NCBI RefSeq assembly: GCF_003815975.1
Contig: NZ_CP033932.1
Location: forward strand, 1,612,001-1,676,000
Length of the DNA stretch: 64,000 bases
Source: Chryseobacterium bernardetii
GTDB taxonomy: Bacteria; Bacteroidota; Bacteroidia; Flavobacteriales; Weeksellaceae
Direction: 5' to 3'
Position numbers and translations under genes: made by a program
Notes under the pieces: generated by a model
The model's database searches: none
The model's input: the letters and a program-made list of their open reading frames with translations, nothing else
Told to the model about the DNA's origin: nothing
In this document: positions 44,613-54,332 of the stretch, piece by piece
Numbering within the stretch: position 1 is the first letter of the stretch
How the letters are laid out: every line of letters starts with the position of its first letter

Positions 44613-44625
44613 GGCGTTATTATTT

Positions 44626-46119
44626 TTATTCTGTTAAATTACTGTTGTCAATAAGGCTCTGAGGAAGATCTTTTTTATTTTTAATTCCTAATGATTTCAG
44701 TTTTTGCGTTTGGATAACAAGATTGTCATTTCCCGTGTAAAGCTGCTTATAGGCATCATTATAAACGTTTTTGGCCAGGTCTATATTGCGTCCTATTTTT
44801 TCAAGGTTATCTACAAAACCCACAAATTTATCATAGAGTTTGGCTCCTCTTTCTGCAATTTCCAGAGAATTTCTATTCTGATATTCACGTTTCCACAGAT
44901 CAGCAATCAGTTTTAAGGAAGTGATAAGATTACTCGGATTTAATAGCAGAATTCTTCTTTCATAGGCATAGTTCCATAGATTCTGATCTGCCTGCATAGC
45001 TGCAATATAAGCAGGTTCGCTTGGGATGAACATCATGACAAAATCCAAAGATTTACCATAATCATCATAAGCTTTCTGGCTAAGCTGCATAATATGGTTT
45101 TTGATGGAACTCAAATGCTGGTTAAGTTTCATGATATACACATCCTGATCTGTTTCATCCACCAGTTCTGTAAAAGCTGTAAGGGAAACTTTGGAGTCAA
45201 TGATGACATTTCTTTCATCAGGGTACTTAACTACGGCATCAGGACGCATTTTTTTTCCTGAAAATTCAGAGAAAAGGGCTTTGTTATCTTCATCACGAAG
45301 TTCATGTTCAAGAAAATATTCTCTGCCTTTTACCAATCCTGATTTTTCAAGAATACTTTCAAGGATCATTTCGCCCCAGTTTCCCTGGGTTTTACTTTCA
45401 CCCTTCAGCGCTCTGGTTAATTTTTTGGCATCTTCAGAGATCTGCTGGTTCAGTTCTGCAAGTTCTTTAACTTTTTCTGCAAGAGAGAAACGTTCTTTAT
45501 TCTCTTTTTCATAAGCTTCATTCACCCTGTTTTTCAAATCTGTAATTTTCTCCTGGAAAGGTTCAAGGATGTTTTTCAGATTATTCTGATTTAAAGTAGT
45601 GAACTTTTCGGTTTTCTCTTCTAAGATTTTATTGGCAAGATTTTCAAACTGGAGTTTGGATTCTTCCTGTATTTTGGTGATTTCTTCTTTTTGGGTATTT
45701 AATAATTTTTGCAGATTTTCATTCTGAGCAGAAAGTTCAGCGTTTTTAGCAAAAAGATCCTGTTTTTCGGTAAGCAGAGCTTCTATCTGGAAATCCTGCT
45801 TTAATGCTGATTGTTTTTGTTCCTGAAACTGGATGTTCAGTGAAGAATGCTGAGCTGAGAGTTTGGCAAATTCATTTTTCAGATCGTTAAGAAGATCCTG
45901 CTGTTGTATATTGAGTTCTTTTTCTTTATTGAGATGCTGGTTCAGTTCCTGAATTTTTGCAGTTGAATTTTCAAGATCTGATTTGTTTTTAATGTGCAGG
46001 AAATTTAACTCATCATAAATACTTCTTGAAACCGTAGACGATTTCAAGGCAAAATATGAAATAATGGCTCCCAGGGCTGCGCCAACAATACATCCAATAA
46101 TTAAATAGGTCATCTCCAT
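44626..46119 (-). CDS. rmuC: DNA recombination protein RmuC
   Basis: 497 residues. One N-terminal membrane anchor (about residues 4-25, IIGCIVGAALGAIISYF) is followed by a long coiled coil (about residues 35-220, rich in Leu/Glu/Gln). The RmuC nuclease-like domain (about residues 230-450) contains WGEMILESILEKSGL, RPDAVVKYPDERNVIIDSKV, VMMFIPSEPAY and LLNPSNLITSLKLIADLW. Family members limit inversions at short inverted repeats. It is the first gene of the minus-strand run that continues to the LytTR gene. Confidence 0.95.
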   Translation of the reverse strand: MEMTYLIIGCIVGAALGAIISYFALKSSTVSRSIYDELNFLHIKNKSDLENSTAKIQELNQHLNKEKELNIQQQDLLNDLKNEFAKLSAQHSSLNIQFQEQKQSALKQDFQIEALLTEKQDLFAKNAELSAQNENLQKLLNTQKEEITKIQEESKLQFENLANKILEEKTEKFTTLNQNNLKNILEPFQEKITDLKNRVNEAYEKENKERFSLAEKVKELAELNQQISEDAKKLTRALKGESKTQGNWGEMILESILEKSGLVKGREYFLEHELRDEDNKALFSEFSGKKMRPDAVVKYPDERNVIIDSKVSLTAFTELVDETDQDVYIMKLNQHLSSIKNHIMQLSQKAYDDYGKSLDFVMMFIPSEPAYIAAMQADQNLWNYAYERRILLLNPSNLITSLKLIADLWKREYQNRNSLEIAERGAKLYDKFVGFVDNLEKIGRNIDLAKNVYNDAYKQLYTGNDNLVIQTQKLKSLGIKNKKDLPQSLIDNSNLTE

Positions 46120-46382
46120 TCTTCAAAATTAGGAAAAAAGGCTGGAAGTTGATCCCGGATATTGAATTCGCAGTTAGAATTTCAACCCATAAATAGCCTT
46201 AGCAAAAAGTTCTGGTTTGATTTGGTTTTGAGGTGATAAAAGTTAAACTATAGCTGTTTTTCCTTTTTTTTAAAGTATTTGATTGCTGGGTAATGAACAA
46301 CCAATATTATTAAAAGTACTTAAGCTTCCTTCTCCTTTCTTCAGACAGAATCCCTATATTTATGGGAAATTTCAGAAATATT

Positions 46383-47057
46383 ATGAATATCTTATTGGTA
46401 GAGGACGATCAGAGAATTAGCAGCTTCCTGTTGAAAGGACTTTCTGAAGCCGGCTATATGATAACGCTCGCAGACTCTGGTGAAAAAGCCAGAGAAATCC
46501 TTCATACCTATGATTTTGATATTATACTGATGGATATTATGCTTCCCGGACTGGATGGGATGCAGCTCACACAAATCATAAGGTTTAAAGGAAATTATAC
46601 TCCGATCCTGGTTTTAAGTGCTTTGAACAGTCCGGATGATAAAATTAAAATGCTGGATCTTGGCGCAGATGATTATTTATCCAAACCTTTTCATTTTGAA
46701 GAACTGATCTCAAGGATCAAAGCACTGACAAGGAGAAATAAATTGAGCTATAAAAAAGAAGATAATCATCTGTCATGTGGAAACATTATAATTGATACAG
46801 ATCTTCATAAAGTCACCCAAAATGATAAAGAGATTGAGTTTTCACCTACAGAATACAAACTTTTTACTTTTCTGATGGAAAATAAAAATAAAGTATTGAG
46901 CAGAACCCAGATTCTGCATAACGTATGGGGAATTGATTTTGACAGTTCAACGAATGTGGTGGATGTGTATATTTCCTATGTCCGCAATAAAATTGATGAA
47001 TCCGGGCAGAAAATTATTCATACTGTGAAGGGAACAGGATACTTAATTAAAGATTAA
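46383..47057 (+). CDS. OmpR-family response regulator
   Basis: 224 residues from ATG 46383 (MNILLVEDDQRISSF); an ATG at 46362 would add seven residues before the receiver. The receiver has the acidic pair in EDD, phosphorylated Asp51 (IILMDIMLPG) and Lys in LSKPFHF. The winged-helix output domain has EFSPTEYKLFTFLMEN and SSTNVVDVYISYVRNKID. The histidine kinase follows after one base. It probably controls the CusCBA operon downstream at 48737 (inference from position). Confidence 0.94.
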   Translation: MNILLVEDDQRISSFLLKGLSEAGYMITLADSGEKAREILHTYDFDIILMDIMLPGLDGMQLTQIIRFKGNYTPILVLSALNSPDDKIKMLDLGADDYLSKPFHFEELISRIKALTRRNKLSYKKEDNHLSCGNIIIDTDLHKVTQNDKEIEFSPTEYKLFTFLMENKNKVLSRTQILHNVWGIDFDSSTNVVDVYISYVRNKIDESGQKIIHTVKGTGYLIKD

Positions 47058-47058
47058 A

Positions 47059-48420
47059 ATGACGCTTAGGAGCAGATTTACACTTATTTCAAGCCTTTCA
47101 TTCGGTATTGTTTCTATCATCACATCTGCGGTGATATTTTTTGCCTATTATGATAGTACAAAGATTTTTTATTTTGAAAAGCTTAGAAATACAGCTCTGA
47201 TTTCTGCCATTTATTATCTTGAAAAAGATGAATTGCCCAAAGACAGACATGCCCAGATTAAACAGGAATATAAACGCCTTATTCAGAATAATCAGGTAGC
47301 CGTTTATAATCAGAATAATGAAGTGACATTTGGCCAGAATCTGGATGATAAGAATATCAGACTTTCTCATTTGCAGGCGGCCAGAAATAACAAGGGAACT
47401 CAGTTTATGTCTGATAATCAGTTTTACTACGGAATCTTTTATCCGGATAATCAGGGAGATTTTGTTGTTTTTGTAAAATCTCCGAATGATTCTTTTCAAT
47501 CACAGATCTGGAGGCTCGCTATTATTATGCTTTCTGTGCTAATTATCGGGTTATTGGCCATTTATTTCTTGAGCCGGTATCTTTCAAAGGTGGTGTATAA
47601 ACCTATCTCTAATGTGGTGGAAAGAATTAATAAGGTGGATTATAATAATATTTCTACGGCCATTACTTCAACCAATACCAATGATGAAATTGAGGACCTT
47701 ATTAAATCTTACAATAAACTATTGGGAAGAATCTCTGAAAGTGTATTACTGCAACAGAATTTTATCAATTATGTTTCTCACGAATTTAAGACTCCGTTAG
47801 CCGCCATTTCAGGAAACCTGGAAGTATTTGCCCAGAAGGACAGAACTCCCGAGGAATATAAAAAAGTGGCCAGAGAATCTCTGGATAATGTTTATGAGAT
47901 CGAGAATATACTCAACAATCTTCTTCTGATGTCAGGAATGACCAAGCTGGACTCTTCCCATAAACAGGTAAGAGTGGATGAACTTGTCTGGAAGATTTAT
48001 GAAAAGCTGGATCCTAAAGCCAAAGAAAATAAATCAGGAATTAAAATTCAGCTGCAGGTTACAAAACCATCCTTGTTAGAGTTCCCAGGTAATGAAACTC
48101 TTCTATATCTGGCATTATATAATATTGTAGAAAATGCAATCAAGTATTCTTACGGTTATCCTGTAGAGATCATCTTATCTGAAAACAATAATCAATTGAA
48201 TATTGAAGTAAAAGATCAGGGAAAAGGAATTCCTGCTGAAGATCTTGCTAAAATTACCGATACGTTTTACAGGGGAAAAAATGTAGAACAGATCAAAGGA
48301 AGTGGTATCGGGTTATCTTTATCTAAAAGTATTTTTGATCATCATCATGTTATTATGAAAATTGATTCTCAAGTGGATGTTGGGACGAATGTTGTGCTTA
48401 TTTTTCCTTCTGATTTTTAA
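47059..48420 (+). CDS. Sensor histidine kinase with HAMP domain
   Basis: 453 residues. There are two membrane helices (about residues 10-32 and 150-172) around a periplasmic sensor of about 115 residues, then HAMP (about 172-225). The H-box is FINYVSHEFKTPLAAISGN with His241. The ATPase core has YNIVENAIKYSYG, DQGKGIP and GSGIGLSLSKSI. It is encoded immediately after its response regulator. The sensed signal is unknown; the neighbouring efflux operon suggests copper, silver or another metal. Confidence 0.94.
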   Translation: MTLRSRFTLISSLSFGIVSIITSAVIFFAYYDSTKIFYFEKLRNTALISAIYYLEKDELPKDRHAQIKQEYKRLIQNNQVAVYNQNNEVTFGQNLDDKNIRLSHLQAARNNKGTQFMSDNQFYYGIFYPDNQGDFVVFVKSPNDSFQSQIWRLAIIMLSVLIIGLLAIYFLSRYLSKVVYKPISNVVERINKVDYNNISTAITSTNTNDEIEDLIKSYNKLLGRISESVLLQQNFINYVSHEFKTPLAAISGNLEVFAQKDRTPEEYKKVARESLDNVYEIENILNNLLLMSGMTKLDSSHKQVRVDELVWKIYEKLDPKAKENKSGIKIQLQVTKPSLLEFPGNETLLYLALYNIVENAIKYSYGYPVEIILSENNNQLNIEVKDQGKGIPAEDLAKITDTFYRGKNVEQIKGSGIGLSLSKSIFDHHHVIMKIDSQVDVGTNVVLIFPSDF

Positions 48421-48687
48421 AAATATAATGTTTATTTCCAGGTTGGGCTAAAGCCAATGGGATTCTATTTATAGGTAGACGGATTAAAATCTATTTCTAT
48501 TAATGTTATTTCCCACAGATTTACGGATTTTCACAGATATTGTGGATACTTTCCGGGGGTGTACAATAGTGATAGCTGTGTTGAGAATCTGCTTAACCTT
48601 CAAGATCTTCGGGATCCTTAAAATAATCCCAACCTGTTCTAATCAAACTCTAATGTTGCCCTAACTGAATTTTAATTTCATTCGAAA
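48421..48687. other. Intergenic region between the two-component system and the efflux operon
   Basis: The first part contains CACAGATTTACGG and TTTCACAGATATTG, loosely repeated CACAGATTT units of a kind often seen in Chryseobacterium spacers. No gene. The promoter of the efflux operon follows. Confidence 0.4.
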
Positions 48688-48716
48688 TTGGCTCTAATAT
48701 TTGGAGAATAGCTTTG
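48688..48716 (+). promoter_or_regulatory. Promoter of the CusCBA-type operon
   Basis: TTG (48688-48690), 18 bases, then TAGCTTTG (48709-48716), matching TAnnTTTG. The TTG start codon at 48737 is 20 bases on. Confidence 0.65.
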
Positions 48717-48736
48717 TGGTCTTAAAATAAGAGACC

Positions 48737-50011
48737 TTGAAGAAGATTTTTTTTACACTATTTTATATTCATTGTTTCAGTTTCTTTTCAGCGCAGGTTT
48801 CAGATACTTTGAAGCTCAGCAGAAAAGAGGCTGAAACCATCTTCCTTGCCAATAACCTTGACCTTATTGCTCAAAAACTGGAGATTTCCCAGGCAGAAGC
48901 AAGAGCCCTCCAGGCGAAATACTGGCCTAATCCTAAGCTAAGCATCAGTGAAGTAAACCTCTGGAGAACTTATGGTATTGAAGAGCAGCCGGCATTAATC
49001 GGAAACTGGGGAAAGAATACTCAGATCTCTGCGGAAATTGAGCAGGTGATTCAGACTGCAGGAAAGCGAAGGAAAAATATTGAACTGCAGAAAATTGAAG
49101 TAGAAGGTGAAAAATATGAATTACAGGAAGTATTGCGTGAACTTAAAAAGACTTTAAGAAATTCAATTACTGAAATTCTGTACAATCAGGAGCAACAAAA
49201 GATTTATCAGGGTCAGATTGACTCCATTGAGAAATTAACAAAGTCTTATAACAACCAATTAAACCTTGGAAATATCAGTAAAGCTGAGTATATCCGCTTG
49301 AAAGCGCAGGAAATTGAATTCAAGAAAAAACTTGTGTCATTAAAGCAGGAAATAGAAGATCAGCAGACAGAACTGAAAGCTTTACTGATGATTCCATCCC
49401 ATTCTTATCTTGTGATTTCGGATTCTTTTACCATGCCGGAAAAACAGCTTTCAGAAATTGAACTTACACAGTGGCTGGAAAAGGCAAAAGAAAACCGCCC
49501 TGATATCCTTATTGCTAAAAATAAAGAGAAACACGCTGCTAAAAATCTTGAAATTCAAAACGCATTGAAGACTCCTGATATTGCTGTTAGCATCGGCTAT
49601 GATCGTGGCGGAAATATTATGAAAGACTTCATCGGATTAGGAGTTTCAGTGGATCTTCCCATTTTCGACAGGAATAAAGGAAATATTCAGGAAGCTAAGC
49701 TTGAAATAGAGAAAAGTAAAAATGAAACGCGTAAAAATCAGCTGAAGTCTGAGAATGAAATTGTTTCCGTTTTCAGAAATTATATCCGTACCCAACAGGT
49801 TTCAGAAGAAATGGATGAAGCCTATGAATCTACATTAGACGGATTATTGGTAAGCCATGAAAAAAACTTCAGACTCAGAAACATCAGCATGCTGGAATAC
49901 ATGGATTTTCTTGATACCTACATTGGCAATAAAATGATTATTCTGGATACCAAAAAAGAGCTTAATCAGTATTATGAGAATCTGCAATACGTTGTCGGGC
50001 AGGATTTGTAA
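48737..50011 (+). CDS. TolC/CusC-family outer membrane efflux protein
   Basis: 424 residues starting with TTG 48737, which alone gives a signal peptide (MKKIFFTLFYIHCFSFFSAQ). The two halves repeat the TolC fold, with long helices rich in Gln/Glu/Lys (IEVEGEKYELQEVLRELKKTL; LEIEKSKNETRKNQLKSENE) and the barrel strands between. It is the first gene of a set TolC-HlyD-RND, preceded by a matched two-component system. It provides the outer membrane exit for the RND pump. Confidence 0.92.
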   Translation: MKKIFFTLFYIHCFSFFSAQVSDTLKLSRKEAETIFLANNLDLIAQKLEISQAEARALQAKYWPNPKLSISEVNLWRTYGIEEQPALIGNWGKNTQISAEIEQVIQTAGKRRKNIELQKIEVEGEKYELQEVLRELKKTLRNSITEILYNQEQQKIYQGQIDSIEKLTKSYNNQLNLGNISKAEYIRLKAQEIEFKKKLVSLKQEIEDQQTELKALLMIPSHSYLVISDSFTMPEKQLSEIELTQWLEKAKENRPDILIAKNKEKHAAKNLEIQNALKTPDIAVSIGYDRGGNIMKDFIGLGVSVDLPIFDRNKGNIQEAKLEIEKSKNETRKNQLKSENEIVSVFRNYIRTQQVSEEMDEAYESTLDGLLVSHEKNFRLRNISMLEYMDFLDTYIGNKMIILDTKKELNQYYENLQYVVGQDL

Positions 50012-50054
50012 ATAATTATTAAGCGTCACTTTAAAAAAATATGAACATCTATTT

Positions 50055-51170
50055 ATGAACATGAATACTACTAAATATATTGCTGTAATGTATCTGTCCG
50101 CCTTGGTAGTACTTACAGGCTGTAAAGAAGAGAAGCCAGCTAATGATGCAGAAAAAAGCTATTGCATCAGCCAGGAACTTAAGAAAGACATTCAACTGGC
50201 CAAGGCAGAAATACTTCCTGTTGAAGAAACCATTACCCTTACCGGAGAAGTGGAAAGTAATTCAGATAAGACGGTTCCCTTTGTAAGTCTTGTGGATGGA
50301 GTGGTTACTGATACTTACTTTTCTTTGGGCGATTATGTGAAAAAAGGACAAGTTTTGGCTTCAGTAAAAAGTACGGCAGTTAATGAAATGCAGGATGATA
50401 CCCAGACGTTGCAGGCTCAGCTTGCTGTGGCTAAAAGAAAACTGGCTTCTGTAGAAGCGATGTACAAAGATGATATTGCCTCTCAGAAAGACCTTCAGGA
50501 AGCAAGAGCTGAAGTAACGATCCTTCAGTCTAATATTTCTAAAACCCAAAAAAATATGCAGCTGTATTCTGCGGGCGGGAGCACACTACAGATTAAAGCC
50601 CCGGCAGATGGCTATGTAATCAGCAAGAATATTTCCAAAGGGATGCCTGTAACGGCGGGTGGAGATCAGCTTTTTACCATTTCCAATCTGGATAAGGTCT
50701 GGGTAATGGCCAATGTATATGCTACCAACATGAGACATGTATACGTAGATCAGCCCGTAGTGGTAAAGACTTTAGCATATCCGGATGACAGCTTTTCAGG
50801 AAAGATCAACAATATTTCCCAGGTTTTTAATGAAAACGAAAGAGTATTGAAGGCTAAGATCATCATGGATAATAACGGTATGAAGTTAAGACCGGGAATG
50901 TCTGCAGATGTTGTGCTGCCTGTAAATCCGCAAAATAAATCTGCCTTAGCTATTCCTGCAAAAGCTATGATCTTCGATAATAACCAGAGCTATGTAGTAG
51001 TATATAAAAAAGACTGCGAACTGGAAATTAGACCTGTAACGGAAATTGCATCAAACAGCCGGTATATTTATGTAGAAGGAAACTTAAAACAAGGGGAAAA
51101 TGTAATTGCTTCCAATGGATTGCTGATCTATGAAAACCTGAAAAACCAATTAAATAATTCTAAGAAGTAA
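50055..51170 (+). CDS. CusB-type RND efflux periplasmic adaptor lipoprotein
   Basis: 371 residues. Lipobox YLSALVVLTGC puts the modified Cys at 23. Domains in order: a first lipoyl half (VVTDTYFSLGDYVKKGQV), a hairpin of two helices (about residues 110-165), the second lipoyl half (IKAPADGYVISKNISKGMPV), a beta-barrel and a membrane-proximal domain. It bridges the RND pump and TolC. It is 43 bases after the TolC gene, and its stop overlaps the RND start by one base. Confidence 0.93.
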   Translation: MNMNTTKYIAVMYLSALVVLTGCKEEKPANDAEKSYCISQELKKDIQLAKAEILPVEETITLTGEVESNSDKTVPFVSLVDGVVTDTYFSLGDYVKKGQVLASVKSTAVNEMQDDTQTLQAQLAVAKRKLASVEAMYKDDIASQKDLQEARAEVTILQSNISKTQKNMQLYSAGGSTLQIKAPADGYVISKNISKGMPVTAGGDQLFTISNLDKVWVMANVYATNMRHVYVDQPVVVKTLAYPDDSFSGKINNISQVFNENERVLKAKIIMDNNGMKLRPGMSADVVLPVNPQNKSALAIPAKAMIFDNNQSYVVVYKKDCELEIRPVTEIASNSRYIYVEGNLKQGENVIASNGLLIYENLKNQLNNSKK

Positions 51171-54100
51171 TGCGAAAATTTGTACAGAATATAGTTTCCT
51201 TCTCTTTAAAGAACTCGCTGATCGTTCTTTTAGGAACTTTCCTGTTATTAGCAGGGGGAATCTATTCTTATATACACACCCCAATTGAAGCATTTCCGGA
51301 TGTTACCAACACTAGGGTAAGAGTTATTACCCAATGGCCGGGAAGAAGTGCAGAAGAGATAGAGAAGTTTGTTACGCTGCCCATTTCCAAGGAGATGAAT
51401 GCTATCCCGAATAAAACTTCGGTAAGGTCTATTTCCCTGTTTGGATTATCGGTAGTTACAGTGATCTTTGATGATCATGTGAATGACTTTTATGCACAGC
51501 AGTATGCTTCCAATAAACTTGGCAATGTAGATCTTCCTGCCGGAGCAGAATACAGCATTGAGCCACCATCAGGCGCCACCGGAGAAATTTACCGGTATAT
51601 TATTAAAAGTAAGCTGCCAATTAAAGAAGTAACAGCTATCCAGGACTGGGTGGTTGAAAGAGAATTGCTTGCTGTTCCCGGAGTTGCTGATGTAGTAAGC
51701 TTTGGTGGTGAAGAAAAAACATACGAAATAAAAATTAATCCTACAGAATTACACAATTACGACCTTTCCCCCCTGGATGTGTATGAAGCAGTTTCGAAGA
51801 GTAATATTAATGTAGGCGGAGATGTAGTGGCAAAAGGAGATCAGGCTTATGTAGTGCGAGGGATAGGTCTTTTGGAAAAGAAAGAGGATATTGAAAATAT
51901 TCAGATTGAAGTAAAAGGCTCTACGCCTATTCTGGTAAAACACGTTGCTGAAGTTAAGGTGTCTGCAAAACCGAGGTTAGGGCAGGTAGGGTACAATAAA
52001 GAAAATGATGTAGTAGAAGGTATTGTCATTATGCTCCGTGGAGAAAATCCAAGTGAGGTTATTGCGAGACTGAAAGAAAGAATAGAAGAATTGAATGGCG
52101 GAGAGTTGCCGGGAGATGTTCAGATTGTTCCGATCATTGACCGTACAGAACTGGTGAATACAACCGTTCATACCGTTTCCAAAAACCTTGTTGAAGGAGT
52201 GATCCTGGTTTCCATTATTGTATTCATCTTCCTTTACAACTGGAGAACTACATTTATTGTGGCATCAGTAATTCCGTTGGCTTTTCTTTTTGCTATTATT
52301 ATGTTGAAAATCCAGGGGCTTCCGGCCAATCTGATTTCTATGGGAGCATTAGATTTTGGACTTTTGCTGGAGGGAACACTCGTCATCGTAGAACATGTAT
52401 TTGTCGCCCTCGAACTGAAGGCCAGGAAAATCGGACTCCGAAGATTTAATAAAATTTCCAAGCTTGGGATTATCAAGAAAAGCGCAGGAAGTGTGGCAAG
52501 CTATATTTTCTTTGCTTTATTAATACTGATTGTAGCTTTAATGCCAATTTTCTCTTTCCAGAAAGTAGAAGGAAAAATGTTCTCACCTTTGGCCTTTACG
52601 TTGGGATATGCCCTGCTTGGTTCTTTGATCTTGAGTTTGACCTATGTTCCGGCCATGTGTAAACTTTTATTAACCAAAAATATTGAAGAAAAAGAAAACT
52701 TTATTTCAAGATTCTTCAGAGTGAACATCTATAGAGTCTATGAATTCAGTGTTCGTCATAAAAAAGGTTTCATGATTGGTTTTGTAGCATTGCTTGCCTT
52801 ATGCGGATGGAGGTTTTCAAATTACGGTTCAGAATTTTTACCTAAACTGAATGAAGGGGCTATCTATGTACGTGCCACACTCCCGAATAGTGTGAATCTG
52901 GATGAATCCGTTCGGTTAACCAAAGAGATGAAGGAGATTTTGATGAAGTATGATGAAGTGAAATTCGTAATGACCCAAACCGGACGTCCTAATGATGGAA
53001 CAGATCCTACTGGATTCTTTAATATTGAATTTAATATCCAGCTGAAACCGGAAAATGAATGGAAGAAGAAAATTTCTAAGGAAGAACTTCTTGACCAAAT
53101 GAGGGGTTCTCTTGAAAAATATCCGGGAATCAATTTCGGGTTCAGCCAGCCGATTCAGGATAATGTAGAAGAATATGTAGCTGGAGTAAAGGCACCGTTG
53201 GTTATTAAAATATTCGGGAATGATTTATTTCAGCTTGAAAATTATGCTAACCAGGTTGCCAATTCCATCAGGACTGTTCCGGGAATTTCCGATGTGAATG
53301 TCTTTAAAAATATAGGGCTTCCGGAACTCAGGATACAGCTTCATGATTCCAAAATGGCTAAATATGGAGTTTCCACGGCAGATGCCCAGGCAGTTATTGA
53401 AATGACCATTGGCGGGCAGGCTGCTACCAAATTCTATGAAGAAGAAAGGATGTTTGATGTGATGCTGAGATTCGAAAAAGAATACCGGGACACTCCTGAA
53501 AAAATGGGTAATATTCTCATTCCGACCCAGGATAATAAAAAAGTACCGTTAAAGGAAATAGCAACCATTGATTATCATACAGGGCCTTCATTTATTTACC
53601 GCGAAGGAAACAGCAGATACATTGGAGTAGGATTCAATATTGAGGGACGTGATCTTGGAAGTACAATTAAGGAAGCTAAAGAAAAAGTTGATAAAGAGGT
53701 GAAGCTGCCGAAAAACCATAAAATGACCTGGGCTGGTGAATTTGAAAGTAAAGAAAGAGCTGCAAAACAGTTGGCCATGGTAGTTCCTATTTCACTTGTG
53801 CTTATTCTGATGCTGTTGTATTTCAACTTCGGGAATGTAAAAGATACTTTGATTTCTTCCATTACATTGGCTTTTGCATTTATTGGCGGGTTTTTATCCC
53901 TCTGGTTTACGGGAACCATCTTCGGAATCTCAGCAGGAATCGGTTTTATTATTCTGTTCGGAGTGGCTACTATTGACGGTATTGTTCTGATTGGGGTCAT
54001 GAAAGAAAACCTTCAGAACAGGCTATCACTCAAAGAAGCTATTTCAGAAGGAGTGAAAAGCAGGATCCGTCCGGTAGTAATGATTGCACTGATGGGATCT

Positions 54101-54268
54101 ATGGGGCTTCTTCCGGCAGCCATGTCTAACGGAATGGGTTCTGAAATTCAAAAACCTCTGGCCATTATGATTGTAGGCGGATTGATTATCTGTATGCTGC
54201 TGTCATTTACCATATTGCCGATTGTGTTCTATTATGCCTATCGTAAAAAGTATAAGGAAACCATATAG
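51170..54268 (+). CDS. CusA/CzcA-family heavy-metal RND efflux pump
   Basis: 1032 residues, the right length. Twelve membrane segments and two large periplasmic loops are evident; the start contains YIHTPIEAFPDVTNTRVRVI. The TM4 metal motif is GALDFGLLLEGTLVIVEH (about residues 394-411), with Glu in place of the second Asp of the more usual DFGxxxDG. The pore-domain segment GFFNIEFNIQLKPENEW and a TM10-12 block RIRPVVMIALMGSMGLLPAA are present. Motif differences do not let me name the metal (Cu/Ag or Zn/Co). It is the last gene before a terminator. Confidence 0.94.
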   Translation: MRKFVQNIVSFSLKNSLIVLLGTFLLLAGGIYSYIHTPIEAFPDVTNTRVRVITQWPGRSAEEIEKFVTLPISKEMNAIPNKTSVRSISLFGLSVVTVIFDDHVNDFYAQQYASNKLGNVDLPAGAEYSIEPPSGATGEIYRYIIKSKLPIKEVTAIQDWVVERELLAVPGVADVVSFGGEEKTYEIKINPTELHNYDLSPLDVYEAVSKSNINVGGDVVAKGDQAYVVRGIGLLEKKEDIENIQIEVKGSTPILVKHVAEVKVSAKPRLGQVGYNKENDVVEGIVIMLRGENPSEVIARLKERIEELNGGELPGDVQIVPIIDRTELVNTTVHTVSKNLVEGVILVSIIVFIFLYNWRTTFIVASVIPLAFLFAIIMLKIQGLPANLISMGALDFGLLLEGTLVIVEHVFVALELKARKIGLRRFNKISKLGIIKKSAGSVASYIFFALLILIVALMPIFSFQKVEGKMFSPLAFTLGYALLGSLILSLTYVPAMCKLLLTKNIEEKENFISRFFRVNIYRVYEFSVRHKKGFMIGFVALLALCGWRFSNYGSEFLPKLNEGAIYVRATLPNSVNLDESVRLTKEMKEILMKYDEVKFVMTQTGRPNDGTDPTGFFNIEFNIQLKPENEWKKKISKEELLDQMRGSLEKYPGINFGFSQPIQDNVEEYVAGVKAPLVIKIFGNDLFQLENYANQVANSIRTVPGISDVNVFKNIGLPELRIQLHDSKMAKYGVSTADAQAVIEMTIGGQAATKFYEEERMFDVMLRFEKEYRDTPEKMGNILIPTQDNKKVPLKEIATIDYHTGPSFIYREGNSRYIGVGFNIEGRDLGSTIKEAKEKVDKEVKLPKNHKMTWAGEFESKERAAKQLAMVVPISLVLILMLLYFNFGNVKDTLISSITLAFAFIGGFLSLWFTGTIFGISAGIGFIILFGVATIDGIVLIGVMKENLQNRLSLKEAISEGVKSRIRPVVMIALMGSMGLLPAAMSNGMGSEIQKPLAIMIVGGLIICMLLSFTILPIVFYYAYRKKYKETI

Positions 54269-54293
54269 TTTCTTTTTATTTGTTCATTATTTT

Positions 54294-54329
54294 GCCGGGA
54301 TCCGTGAGGAAGATCCCGGCTTTTGTTTT
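54294..54329 (+). terminator. Rho-independent terminator after the CusA-type gene
   Basis: A 9-bp GC-rich stem (54294-54302 with 54312-54320), loop of 9 bases, then TTTTGTTTT. Confidence 0.92.
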
Positions 54330-54332
54330 AAG

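Noticed and set aside
48490..48545. CACAGATTT-like repeated words
   Set aside because: Two or three loose copies only; common spacer composition in this group, not enough for a regulatory call.
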